Positions 10,668-21,569 of a DNA stretch of 47,500 nt are shown in pieces; positions within the stretch are counted from its first letter, which is position 1, and each line of letters opens with the position of its first letter. The stretch is from the NCBI GenBank assembly GCA_016946835.1, contig JACVTC010000110.1:421001-468500 (forward strand), read 5' to 3'. This DNA is from Neocallimastix lanati (nom. inval.). Its lineage: Eukaryota > Neocallimastigomycota > Neocallimastigomycetes > Neocallimastigales > Neocallimastigaceae. The translations under genes and the position numbers were made by a program. The notes beneath the pieces are model-generated. The model had not been told where the DNA came from, searched no databases, and saw only the letters and a list, made by a program, of their open reading frames with translations.

Positions 10668-11533
10668 TTTCTTTTATAAAATACCTAAATTAAAAATATG
10701 ACTTATGTGTATATAGAAAGAAAAATGGTTAGGTAGCATTATAATATATATATATATATTTTTTTAGAATAAAATATATGGATTTTACTAATAATATAGA
10801 TTTAGATTTATTGCAAAATTCTGTGTTAGGAAATCATTTCCGGAAATTTTCCAGTCATGAATGTGAGATATGTGTGATAGTAGACATAACAGGCAGCTTG
10901 TCTATTAACGAAGTCATGATCCTGTCAGCCCCACTGTTGCAACCTATCCATTAATACGGGTAGGCCAATTCAGAGCTGCCCAGCGCGCCGACTGTGACAG
11001 ATAAATTTAACCCGGAAATCACATCATTTCTGGAATCCCACACCACGGCTGCTTCTAAGACTGTACTAAGTCTTTCCTAAACTGCGTTCAATTTATAATA
11101 GTATAATAATGCAATAAATTCATCTATATAATTATTTAATCTTATATTTTATTTTTCTTTGTTATCTCTAATTTATTAATTATTATTTGATTATTTAATG
11201 CGCTTATTATTTATAGTTTATATTAATAATAGAAAATACAAAATAAAATTTATTAATGCTAATATAAACCAAATTATAAAGTATTAACCCACCAAATTTA
11301 TAATTTGTTCAAGGAGTCTAATGTATCCTTTTAGCTCTCTTTGATTAGACAATAAGACCAGTGGTTAATTCCAATTAGTATTGAAAAAAGAATATATCAC
11401 TGTTAATTTTTATAACCTTAAATATAAATATCTAAGAATTAGCTAACTTATTATTAGCTACGGACAAAAGAAACAAATTGTTTTCCCAATACTAGTCTCA
11501 CAGATTCAAAAAGTATTCTGTGTAGGCGGCTAA
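10668..11533 (-). other. Noncoding leader of element B
   Basis: About 0.85 kb upstream of the B gag start without any long frame. It contains an island at about 10840-11060 that is clearly richer in G+C than its surroundings, and another at 11500-11560. Such islands in an otherwise A/T-saturated region suggest constrained RNA, for example packaging or dimerisation signals. An inverted pair CTGTCA/TGACAG brackets the first island. No primer-binding site or 5' LTR end was recognised. Confidence 0.5.
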
Positions 11534-11697
11534 TTGCCCACGCTTTTAGGGCTTAGAAGACTCCTTTTATTTATATTAATAATAACTATTATTTATATTT
11601 TTTCATATTATTATTACTATAATAATATGCTTATTACTATTATTATTTATATTATATCTTATCCTATATTTCTATTATCTTATTTTATTTGCCTACG
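11534..11697. other. A/T-rich junction between elements B and C
   Basis: Low-complexity TTATTA-type sequence. A hydrophobic-looking frame here is a by-product of T-rich composition. The 5' LTR of B may once have been here, but no boundary is visible. Confidence 0.5.
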
Positions 11698-12154
11698 TGT
11701 CATTTATTATACTATACTATTTATTATTCTATATTTGCTCATTATTATCTTTTATTTATTATAATATTTAACACTATCATTAATTATTAATTCCTATTAT
11801 TAACTATTACTAATTATTATTAATTATTTTTTAAACTATTGTTAATTATTATTAATTATTATTATTAATTATTATTATTAATTATTATTAATTATTATTT
11901 TTAATTATTATTAATTATTTCCTAATATATTATACTATTATATTCTAATTTATTCTAAGAATTACATATATATTGTTTGTATTATATTTGACAAAAAACA
12001 AACATATGTTTTAATTATTATTTTATTTATTTTTGTATATTATTTTTTCAAGAGTATATGTTTTTTAAAGCATAATTTTAGTTTATATAAATATTATTTT
12101 ATAATTCACGTGATAATGATTAATTACATTATTTAAAATATATTTAATTTGACA
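11698..12154 (-). repeat. 3' LTR of copia element C
   Basis: On the minus strand the polypurine tract AAGAGGGAA is followed at once by TGTCAAATTAAAT, starting at 12154. A matching terminus (TGTCATTT on plus, AAATGACA on minus) lies at 11698, giving a 457-bp unit with 5-bp terminal inverted repeats TGTCA/TGACA. The left half is a run of TAATAAT-type simple sequence. The start is well supported by the polypurine tract; the end rests only on the inverted repeat. Confidence 0.65.
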
Positions 12155-12224
12155 TTCCCTCTTAAACTAAAATTTATAAAAAAAAATTAAAATTTATATA
12201 GTAGTTTATTTCTAAAAATTTTCA

Positions 12225-12845
12225 TTAAATTTTTTTATTCAGATATTTTGTAAACCCATCTGCGATATTTTCTTGAGATTTTATGTATGTTAAGATTATT
12301 TTTCTTTTGTTTATTAGTTCCCTTATGTAATGGTACCTGATATCAATATGTTTGCTCTTGGGGTTTATTAAATTATTCTTACTTATATGGATGGCTGCTT
12401 TATTGTCTGTATATATAATTATTTGATTTATATTTTGATTTAGTTCATTTAAAAGATTTTGATACCATATACATTGTTTGGCACATTCGCTGATGCTGTA
12501 ATATTCGGACTCTGCTGTTGAAGTAGATACACAGTTTTGTAGCTTCGAGTACCAACTTATTGGGGTGTTACCAATGGTAATTATATAGCCTGATGTGGAT
12601 CTTCTGGATTCTTTATCGCCTGCGAAGTCTGCGTCTGCAAAAGTTTTAATTAATGGATTGTTAGTAAATTTTAATCCGTAATTTTTTGTTCCTTTTAAAT
12701 ATTTAATTATTTTAATAACATTTATCCATTCATTTTGGGTAGGTTTCTGTGATTTTCTTGAAACTTTGCTGACAGCGAACAAGATATCTGGTCTTGTGCT
12801 GATTGCGAGATATAGTAAACTTCCTACAGTACTTATATATTGTTG
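12225..12845 (-). pseudogene. RNase H domain of copia element C
   Basis: A classic copia RNase H: FADADFAGDKESRRSTSGYI, ISWYSKLQNCVSTSTAESEY, IYTDNKAAI and KHIDIRYHYI supply the acidic catalytic residues. The preceding segment, LLYLAISTRPDILFAVSKVS, joins it to RT and is separated by a frameshift near 12840. The protein ends NIADGFTKYLNKKI with a stop about 70 bp before the polypurine tract. The C-terminal 185 residues are fully open. Confidence 0.92.
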
Positions 12846-13550
12846 GATCTATGTATTTTTCTTTTAGGTTATTATCATCAATCGGAATTAAGTTACTAAT
12901 TGGTTCTAATCTTAAATGTTAAAATTTTTTTAAGATATTATTTATATATCTATTTTGATGTAGTATATATACGTTGCTGATTTTTTGAAATTTAATTCCT
13001 ATGATGAAGTCTACATCACCAATGTCTTTAATTTTAAAATGTTCTTTAATTTTGTATTTTGTTTCAGTTATTGCTTCGTCTGTTCCTGTGAGTATTATAT
13101 CATCTACGTATACTGCTAATATACATATTATGTTTCCACGGTTACTGATCTTCTTATATAGACAAGGTTCACTTTTTAATCTTTTAAAATTTAATTTCAG
13201 TAGTACTCCATTTAATTTTTGATTCCATTCCATACCGGACTGCTTTAATCCATAAAGGGCCTTCTTTAATTTCCAAAAGTTTTTATTTTCACTGGAATAT
13301 CCCTCAGGGGCTTCCATGTAAATTTCTTCTGTCAGTTCTGCATTGAGATACGCTGCTGTGACATCAAGTTGTTTAATATTGAAGTTTTTCTGTACTGCTA
13401 AAGCTGTAATGATACGAAAGGAATCTTGTTTTAATGTAGGAGAAAAAGTTTCATTGTAATCGATGCCGAATTCTTGCGTGAATCCCCTTGCTACCAGACG
13501 AGCTTTCCTTTTATAATGTTTCCTTCAGAGTCTCTTTTATATTTAAATAT
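12846..13550 (-). pseudogene. Reverse transcriptase of copia element C
   Basis: The segment holds RKARLVARGFTQEFGIDY, the LDVTAAYLNAEL block, LKKALYGLKQSGMEWNQKL and the catalytic box AVYVDDIILTG. A one-base loss in an A-run near 13508 (AAAA where AAAAA is expected before GGAAAGC) shifts the frame, and another shift near 12840 ends it. The stop after ILKKF (12919-12921) is an additional nonsense change. The enzyme would have copied element RNA in cytoplasmic particles. Confidence 0.9.
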
Positions 13551-15181
13551 TCATCTGGAAGAGACTAAATTTGCATTTCTGGGTAAATCCTTAACTATTT
13601 GGTATACTTTTAGACGATTCATATTATTTATCTCTTCTTTTACTGCAGAGATCCATTCTTCTTTGTCCTTAAGATTAAATATATCTTTGTAGTTTAATGG
13701 TTCTCTTAAGATGTTTTCGAAATTATTTTTATTGTTGTTATTATTAGATTCATTTGGTTTAAATTTTTTTGTTTTTGTTGACTTTTTATTTGTAGTTGCA
13801 TTAGAATATTTTCCTTTGTTATTATTTTGATTGTTTATTAAATTTAAATTTACATTATTATTTTGTTGTCGATTAGTATTATGTGCTAATTCATTTATAT
13901 TATTTTGATTATTGTTATTTGAATCAATTTCCATGGTTGTGTTAGTGGTATGTGATTTATCTTGATTTTGATTATTTTTATATATATTATAATTTTTATT
14001 ATCAACGTTAAATGTATTAGTAGTATCCAAATTTAGTGGTAGTTGATTGTTGTATGTTGGATTGAAATTGTTTTTAAATTGGGAATATTGAATGTTATAT
14101 GTTTGATCATTTATGTCATTAATTTGTTTATCAAAATAGAAGTCTCCAGATGTATTTTCAAAAAATTCTACAACTCTTGATATTACTATTTTATTATTTG
14201 TGATATCAAAAATTTTGTATGCCTTGGGATTTTTACAGTAGCCTATAAATATTCCTGGCATGGCATTATTTTCGAATTTATGTTGTTTTTGTTTTGGTAT
14301 TAAGAAAAGTACTTTACAGCCGAATATTTTTAAGTTTTTATAATTTACTTTTGATTTATGGATTATTTCATATGGTATTTTATTATTTATTGCGCTGTGT
14401 GAAATTCTGTTATATAGATAACTTGCAATTGATACAGCATCTTTCCAAAACTTTTTACTTAGTTTTGAATCCTCAAGTAGTGCTGTACCAGTATTAATTA
14501 GAACACCGTTTAATCTTTCTATTCTGCCGTTTTGTTGTGGCGTGTAAGGAGTACTAAAGAGGTGAATTAACCCGTCTTGTTTACATAAATTTTGAAATTC
14601 ACTAGACGTGAATTCAGTTCCATTGTCGCTTTTAATATATTTGATTTTTAAATTAAAAATGTTTGTAATTTGTTTATACCATACCAAAAATTTATTGAAT
14701 GTTTCACCTTTATTTTGTAAGAATATCACCCAATTATACCTCGAATAATCGTCTAAAATTGAAAGTAGATTGATTGATTAATTGGACCTACTAAATCCAT
14801 GTGAATAAGTTCTAAAATAGAATTACTATTATTTTCAGAGGGTAGAAAAGGAGTATTTTTTAATTTTGACTTGATACATGTTTTGCATTTTTCTTCAATT
14901 TTAATATTTGGAAGTTGATTAATTTATTTATGTTGAAGTGGCCGAGTCTGCGATGCCACAAGATAACATCTTCTCTTTTTTTAATATTTTGAATATTAAA
15001 ACATAAATTATTGTTGTTGTATAAGTTGATGTTATTATCATTATTTATTTTTGTGAAAATATTTCTTGATAACCATATATTAAAAGTGTTGGTTATATCA
15101 TTGGCTTTAATACTCGAAATCCTCTGATTAAAAGGATTATATATAGTAACATAGGATGCTTCTGTAATTATTGCTACAGTT
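13551..15181 (-). pseudogene. Integrase and Asn-rich linker of copia element C
   Basis: From the N-terminus: the GAG-pre-integrase region with WHRRLGHFNINKL and a C-x2-C pair (CKTCIKSK), then HMDLVGP (first catalytic Asp), a frameshift near 14770, LDDYSRYNWVIF, SDNGTEFTS (second Asp) and PYTPQQNGRIERLNG (Glu). The C-terminal IFGCKVLF / VVEFFENTSGD signature of copia integrases follows. A linker of about 110 residues that is very rich in Asn then leads to the RT. The reading frame begins abruptly at about 15181 without gag or protease. Confidence 0.9.
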
Positions 15182-16655
15182 TATATTATTTATTTATTAT
15201 TTATTATATATTATTTATTATTAATTAATAAAATATTTACATTTTTCTAAGGAGGTAAATATTATTTTTATTAATTCATTTATATATATATTTGCAAATA
15301 ATAATAATATTATTTATAATTTAATCGTCATTATTATTATTAATGACAATCCTTTTATAATTATAGCAATAGTGTTTATATTTTTTTTATTAATTATATT
15401 ACTATATTGTTTATTTTATTATTATTATTTTTTTTATTTATTATTTATCAATTTATTATTTATTTAAACAGATATTTGTAAAGCTTTTTATATATGAAAA
15501 AAAATTTTTAATATTTAAATATTTACTTCAAAAATATAAATACATCAATATAAAAATATTTAATTTTATTTATTTATTTATTTATTTATTTAATAATTCT
15601 CAATTTGGCGTAAAGCAACTTGGCGAAATGCAATTTGGCGAAATGCCCACCCATAATAAACGTTTGGATTAATTATTTTTATTACCATTTAAAAATTTAT
15701 TTATTCATTTATAATTTATTTATTCATTTATTTATTTATTACATTATAATACGCCATGTTTTCCGAAATACACTACAACAAAATACAAATTTATATAATA
15801 AAAATTTTCGAAATGACACACCCCCATATTTATTAAAAAATAATTAAATGTGGGGCGTTAAATTAAATATTAGATTCTATTTATAAGCCATGCTCGAAAC
15901 GCAGCACCTCAGGATTAGAGTAATTCAAAATTTAACCTAATCTAATTATTATTGAATTGGGTTAGTTTAAATTTTTAAAATAAAAAAGTGTTACAGTCTC
16001 GTTGCATATTTACATAAATAAATAAATAAGAAAGTAGTAAATATGTAAAAATTAAAAATAAATGAATAAACAATAAAAAAAAATATAATATAAAAAAGAT
16101 AATAATTAATAAATGAAAAATAAAAAACAATAAAAAATTAATATATTAATAATAAAGAATAAAGAATATAGAATAAATAAAAAGTTTTTTATCTTAATAT
16201 AAGATATTTTTATTTTATAATTAGAATACTATTTGTTTAATAATCAATATAATAATATTCTGTTCATTGCATTTTAAAACATTCGTTATTTTAATATTGA
16301 CTTAATAATAATTTAAAAATATATAAAGTATTACTAGTTCTAACTCTAAATTTTGTATTTATAAAATCTAATGTTGTCAATTAAAAATATTAGTTAGGGG
16401 TTAATAATAATTTTAATAATATTAAATTCAATAACAATACTTAATATTAATTTTAATAATAATATGAAGCTGAATATTTAAGTACTACAGAATTTATTAG
16501 GAAAGTATTACAAAAATTAAAAAAAAATCTACTTTATGAATTATTTTTAAAAAAAAAAAAAAAAACAGAAATTATAGACATATAGACATAGACACAGCTA
16601 ATGAAATAAGCGAAAGTAGTATTGAAGTAGGCCATTTCAATCCATAGTTTTTAGA
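15182..16655. other. A/T-rich relic DNA with GGCG-AATGC motifs
   Basis: No gene was recognised. At 15604-15655 the motif TTGGCGAAATGC or a one-to-two-base variant occurs three times in about 50 bp and ends in CCCACCC. A related TTCGAAATGACACACCCCC lies near 15810. A similar string, TTGGCGTAATGCAACC, lies at 46377 beside a MULE relic, so these may be ends of DNA transposons. A weak hairpin of the type TTAACCTAAT/ATTGGGTTAG is at about 15935-15972. The rest is simple A/T sequence. Confidence 0.4.
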
Positions 16656-16835
16656 CATATTAGTGATGATTACCATTTCAATATTGAAAATATTTATATT
16701 AAATAAATGAAAGTTAAAAACGTCCAATTAAAATATATCAATACAAATGATATGATAGTCGATCCAATCATCAAAAAAACTTTAAATAGAAAGAAAATAT
16801 TTAATTTTACAAATCAAAATTTATATAAAAAATAA
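16656..16835 (+). pseudogene. Copia RNase H C-terminal relic
   Basis: A 60-codon stretch with one internal TAA reads HISDDYHFNIENIYIK, stop, then KVKNVQLKYINTNDMIVD, matching the end of copia RNase H (HIDIRYHFIR ... IxLKYIxTxDMIAD pattern). The stop at 16833 is followed 18 bp later by a polypurine tract, the expected arrangement at a copia 3' end. Everything upstream of 16656 is unrecognisable. Confidence 0.75.
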
Positions 16836-16853
16836 AAAAAAAATTTTATTTCT

Positions 16854-16866
16854 GAAGGGGGGAGAA
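16854..16866 (+). promoter_or_regulatory. Polypurine tract of the copia relic
   Basis: GAAGGGGGGAGAA is a G-rich purine run in extremely A/T-rich DNA, directly followed by TGTT, the usual start of a copia LTR. It primes plus-strand DNA synthesis in LTR elements. Confidence 0.8.
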
Positions 16867-17103
16867 TGTTAAACCTTATTAATATGACTTAAAAATACTA
16901 ACCAAGATTTAAAAAAATAATTATATTCAATAGATGATAAATATAAATTATATTTAAATTAATTAGAATATAATACAAGCCACAATTAAATATTCAAATA
17001 TTTAATTTAATAATAATAATAATAATAATAATAAAAATAATAAATTAAAAATAAATAATACTTATTTTATCAATTTATTATTTAATAATAAGTAATAGCA
17101 ACA
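16867..17103 (+). repeat. Candidate 3' LTR of the copia relic
   Basis: Starts TGTTAAACC right after the polypurine tract. The first convincing match to an inverted terminus is TAGCAACA ending at 17103, giving 237 bp with TGTT/AACA ends. It contains a TAA/ATA trinucleotide run near 17010-17035. The start is strong; the end is a guess. Confidence 0.45.
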
Positions 17104-17232
17104 ATGGCTACTAAAATTTTATTTTAAAATTAATTATTTTTTTTTCTTTCTTTCTCTTATATATAATTATTTATTTAAATAATTTACATATATCTATTTT
17201 AGATCTTTTATATTTATGTTATCTCTCATAAT

Positions 17233-17322
17233 ATGAACCCTTTGGTGAAGAATTATACTGATATATTAGCCTATGCATTTCTTTTAGTTGGAGTATTCTT
17301 TGTAATTGATTTAATTATTTAA
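17233..17322 (+). CDS. Possible 29-residue membrane peptide, unassigned
   Basis: ATG to TAA with no interruption. The peptide begins MNPLVKNYTDILAYAF and continues into a hydrophobic helix (LLVGVFFVIDLII), a single membrane span reaching the C-terminus. Its organisation recalls tiny single-span subunits such as OST4, but I see no diagnostic residue and do not assign it. The GAACCC and GGTGAAG stretches make it less A/T-biased than its flanks. It could be an exon of a larger gene or chance. Confidence 0.25.
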   Translation: MNPLVKNYTDILAYAFLLVGVFFVIDLII

Positions 17323-17572
17323 TTTTTTTTTTTAAATATTAATTTTATTTATATCCAAATTATTCTTTATCTCTAACACTTTTAAATAATAGTAATAATA
17401 ATAGTGGTATATACAATATTATTATTACTGTTATTATTGTGGTGAAATGAATGAAGATGAAAATATATTATTTTTTTCATTAAATATATTTTTTATATAC
17501 TATTTATATTTACTTACTTACTTATTTATTTATATATTATATATATATGTATTATTATTAAATTATAATCGA

Positions 17573-17854
17573 TAGAAAAGCAAATTAAATTTTGCAAATT
17601 ATACAGCTGCATATTTTGTATCTAGAAGTATAGCTTATAATGAATATTAAAAATTGAAAGACCATCTTTACGATGAAGAAACAGAATTTTTAAACTATAT
17701 TGAAAATACAAATCAAAAAAATATGGTCTATTCTCAAGAGAATTTACAAAAAAATCTTAAATTAATGTTCACTGTTCACTTTATCGTCACTGTAACTATT
17801 TTCTTTATAATTCTTTTTTTTTTTCTTTTTATAAAAAAAAAAAAAAATGAATAA
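17573..17854 (+). pseudogene. Tail-anchored-type protein fragment, one internal stop
   Basis: The frame reads NYTAAYFVSRSIAYNEY, then TAA at about 17648, then KLKDHLYDEETEFLNYIE and a Gln/Asn segment, ending in a hydrophobic span (MFTVHFIVTVTIFFIILFFF) and a KKKK tail. A cytosolic helix-rich region plus a C-terminal membrane anchor is the layout of SNARE-like or ER tail-anchored proteins, but no family motif is recognised. The anchor is partly encoded by a T-run, so it may be exaggerated by composition. Confidence 0.3.
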
Positions 17855-18966
17855 AATAGTATAACTATAATAATTTATTTTAAAACTTATATATACATTA
17901 TAAATTATAAAAATTATAAATTATTAGTTTATTTAATTTTTCTTGTATTATTATTATTATTATTTTTTTTTATACAAAATATTATATGTTTTACATATTT
18001 CTATACATTGTTACATTGTAGTTTATTATTTACCTCATCAATTTTAACTATTTTGTTGCTGAAGATATGGCAAAAGAAGAAGAGGAGAAAAAAGCTAAGG
18101 AAAACGATAAAGATAAAGATTTAAAGTTAAAAAGTGGTAAAAAGGGTAAAAAAAGAGAAAACAACAAGAAAAAAGTCTGAAGTTTTAGATGTTATGTTTT
18201 TAAACAAAATATTGAAAAAGAGCAAATAAAAGATAAGGATAAAAAAAATGAAAATAAAAATAAAAATAAAAATATAACATAAAAATAAAAATAATAAATA
18301 AACAAAAATAAAATTAAAATATAAAATAGCAATATATATAATAAATAATAAATAAATAAATAAATAAATAAACAAGTAAATTAAAATAAAAATTTAAATA
18401 AAGAAAATAAAAAAAAAATAACAAAATAAAAATAGAAATAAATAATAAAATAATAATAATAATAATAATAAATACATAATAATAAAGAAAAAAGAATGAA
18501 AATAAATAAGTAAATAAATAAAGATAAAAGTATAGAATAACATAAAAATTGATATTATTAATTTCTTATTTATTTATTTTCTAAAAAAAAAAGTTTTTAT
18601 AATAAACTATTGTTATTAAAGAATTTTTTTTTTGTATAAAACCAATAAAATATATAGCAACATTTTAGCTTTGAATTATCTCTTTTTATTTATTATAAAT
18701 ATTAAATATTAAATATTTAATATAGTATGTTTCTTATATTAATAATACCAGTAAAAGTCTTTTATATACATACCATTAGTTTTTACATTGATAAATTTAC
18801 AATTGGGGGATGAAATGTCTTATTATTATTATTATTATTATTACTTTTTTTTTTTTTTTTTAATTTTTTAATTTTTTTAATTAATGTAGGTTTATAAACA
18901 TTATTTCAAAAAGATTATTACTGATAGAATTTCTAAATATGCATTCCATAACAAATTTATTCAATC

Positions 18967-20088
18967 TAATCTGAACAGTTTTGGTTTTAATAATAGTGAA
19001 GAATGAGTTAGTTTTATCTATTTCTATCAGAGAAATCTTGTCTGAGTATAAAAATTTTTTTTAATAATAATAACTTTACATATGTAGCTTTCTTGGAATC
19101 TTAGAAAGGTATTATGATTCAGTCCCTATTTTACAATATTTTTTTATATAATTATTGTATCTTGGATATTTGTGGTTTAGATATTTTATTTTATTTTATT
19201 TTATTTTATTTTATTTTATTTTTTTTTCTTATAATGAATTAAATTACAAATTCAAATATTATAATAAAAAATTATTTAAAGATTAAATTTTAACCTTAAA
19301 TCAGATTAAATTATCTAAATCTTAAATAATTCTACTTTAATAAAATTAAAATAAAAATTAATTATGATCTTCATGAAAAATTGTATTTCAAGAAAAATAG
19401 TATAACAATTTTAAAAGACACCTTTTAATAATCTTATTCTTATCAACAATATCATTTCTTTATTTTCTTTATTGTTATTCTTTTTTTTCTTTTTCTTATT
19501 AAATTATAAATACTTTAAATTCATGTAAAAATATAAATTAACAAAAATAAAATGAAATAAAATAAAATAAATTAGATAATTTATTTAAATAATAATTAAT
19601 AAAGATTAATAATAAATAATTATTTAACATTATAATTAAACAGATATAAAATAAATAGCTTAATAAATTAATTAATATTAGCAATAATATAGAATAGATT
19701 AATACCTCAAATAAATTGCACTATAAAATAATTATAATAAATAATTAGTAATTAATAAAACTTATTAACTTTTATTATTAACTTTGTTATAATAATTTTG
19801 TATATAATAAAATATAAAAATTGATAATACATTTAATGTGGAATTAAATAATTATTAATATAGTTAATAAAAATAGTTTATAATTGTAGATTAATCATTA
19901 AACTTGAAAATATTTGTAATAATAATAAATGATATTAATAAATAATAAATAATAAATAATAATAAATAATAATTAATTTTTGATAGGAGATTAACTGTTA
20001 AAAAGGACTTCAATTAAATTTATAAAGATTAGGTCGGAAATTTAACAATACTACTTTTAGTAGAATTTCTAAATTAAGCTAATTATTA
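18967..20088. repeat. Copy 1 of a dispersed ~1.1-1.3 kb noncoding repeat
   Basis: Collinear with 33584-34876: both start around ATCTGAA-CAGTTTTGG / AATAGTGAAGAATGAG, share TCTTGGAATC.TAGAAAGG and GATCTTCATGAAAAATTG, and end with GGTCGGAAATTTAACA ... AATTAAGCTAATTATT. No protein motif is seen in either. This copy lacks about 170 bp present in the other near 34080-34310. Sharp, shared ends suggest a mobile or LTR-like unit rather than chance duplication. Confidence 0.8.
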
Positions 20089-21569
20089 CTTTTCTCCATT
20101 TTTGATATGGGCACAGATCACACACAATATTTTAAAAACACAATATTAAATATTATAAATAAATTTTTATTAGTTTAAAAAAGTATTTTATAAATTTTTA
20201 TTTTATTTTATTGTCGTCTTTTTCAATCTTGAATTGAACATTAACATATACATTTATTTATATTATTCTATTACGAATGTTATTTTAATAATAATATATT
20301 TTAAAATTAACCTATTCTAAAGTATCTATTTTAAAATATAGTTGTATAATTATTAATGATTTATTTATATTTAAATTTTTAACTATCTATTTTAATAATG
20401 TTTTAATTTATCAATTAATATATAATTTAATATTCTTGTAAATTATTAATATTATATTCTCATAAAGTTAATTATTGCAAAAAGAATACAGAAAATAATA
20501 ATCTATTTTAGAGAAAACAATAAAAATAATAGTTAGTATTGTCAATCGATTTAATTTTATACAGAATTAAATATTTCTGTATTTATTTTATTAAAAACAA
20601 TTTATAGATAATTATTTTTATTATAAATAATTTTATTATATATAAATTTTTTTTTTATTATAACTATTTTAAATTTAAATAATTTCATTATTATAAACAT
20701 TTTATATTTTTTTCTTTTTATCATTTTTATATATGCTTATTTGAAGTAAATAAGCTAGTTCCGGATCATTTTTGGTACAGGACTTTTCATTTATTTATTT
20801 TCAATAATAATATATTCTAATTAATTCTAATTAAACTTATTTATTTATTCCTGAATATTATCTAAACTAATTAAACTCAACATTAATATTCTCACAAATG
20901 TTTTTAAATATAAACTAAGCTCTCTTTTATTTTATTTTAAACCCCTTAACTAACTTAATTATTATTTAAACTTAAAACTATTGTATTAACAACACAGCTT
21001 AACACTAAATTAAAACACCCTTAATCAATTTATTTTACCTTATTTTATTCTAAAATTTAATTTATAAAATTTGAGAGAGAGTTTTTAATATTTTTTGATT
21101 TTACAAGTTATTTATAGAATTTAATGAAGTTTTTTAATTGGTTCAAATAATTTTTTAATTAATTAAAATAAAATAATGTATAAAAAATAATAAAATAATA
21201 TATAAAAATAAAAGTAAAAGTAAAAATACAAATAAAAATATAAAATAAAAATGAAGATATAAGATAAAAATAATATAATAAAAAGAAATAAAAACAAATA
21301 TAAAATAATAAATTTAATAATATAAGCAATATTAGATTTTTCCGTATCATTTTGTAAGAAATAATAATTATTTACTAATAAATAATTATTATTTCTTAGT
21401 CTTTATAATTATTGATAATAATTATAAATTTATTTATATTATAACAAAATTTTATTTAATTAATTATTAAATTATTCATTTATAAATAATTATAATTTAT
21501 TATATATTTAATTATTAAATTTATTAGTTTTAGTTTATTTATTTAATTAAATTGTAAACAAATACATTA
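20089..21569. other. A/T-rich stretch including a possible minus-strand D-type LTR
   Basis: TGATATGGGCAC at 20103 resembles the 3' LTR terminus of D read on plus (TGATACGGGCTG), and TTCCGGATCA ending 20768 resembles the other end. Between them is an ACAGAATT...TTTCTGTAT hairpin like that in D LTRs, so 20103-20768 may be an old D-type LTR. From 20880 to 21160 the motifs resemble 3850-4170. No genes. Confidence 0.35.

Larger units (their letters stand above)
6168..11533 (-). mobile_element. Ty3/gypsy element B, same family as A, decayed
   Basis: Minus-strand order from right to left: noncoding leader, gag, protease, RT, RNase H, integrase, LTR X. The protein sequence is close to element A throughout, and the two lie tail-to-tail. 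Several stops and frameshifts break the reading frame, and the integrase stops before its C-terminal domain. A 5' LTR was not found; the leader merges into A/T-rich DNA next to copia element C, so the right boundary is approximate. Confidence 0.85.
11698..15181 (-). mobile_element. Ty1/copia element C, 5'-truncated
   Basis: The order integrase, RT, RNase H on the minus strand is diagnostic of Ty1/copia. The element is missing gag, protease and the 5' LTR: coding similarity stops abruptly at about 15181, where A/T-rich DNA begins. At least four lesions are visible: frameshifts near 12840, 13508 and 14770, and a TGG to TGA change near 13550. It sits immediately right of the B leader. Confidence 0.88.
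17104..18966. other. A/T-rich stretch with small unassigned ORFs
   Basis: Mostly homopolymers and A/T simple sequence. Two short frames with less biased composition (17233-17322 and 17573-17854) and a Lys-rich stretch at 18068-18181 (about 37 codons from ATG, acidic then basic) are the only coding-like material. Whether they are exons of one decayed host gene cannot be decided from the sequence. Confidence 0.4.

Noticed and set aside
10447-10701. Plus-strand frame opposite the gag of B
   Set aside because: Antisense shadow of gag; no protein-like features of its own.
11534-11764. Hydrophobic 76-residue frame
   Set aside because: Made of ATT/TAT repeats; explained by T-rich simple sequence.
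15620-15847. Plus-strand 75-residue frame
   Set aside because: It starts in the GGCG-AATGC motif block and continues in A/T simple sequence; no domain or homologous copy seen.
18127-18375. Minus-strand hydrophobic frame of 82 residues
   Set aside because: Complement of AAATAAA-type simple sequence; composition alone produces it. The same holds for 21159-21350.
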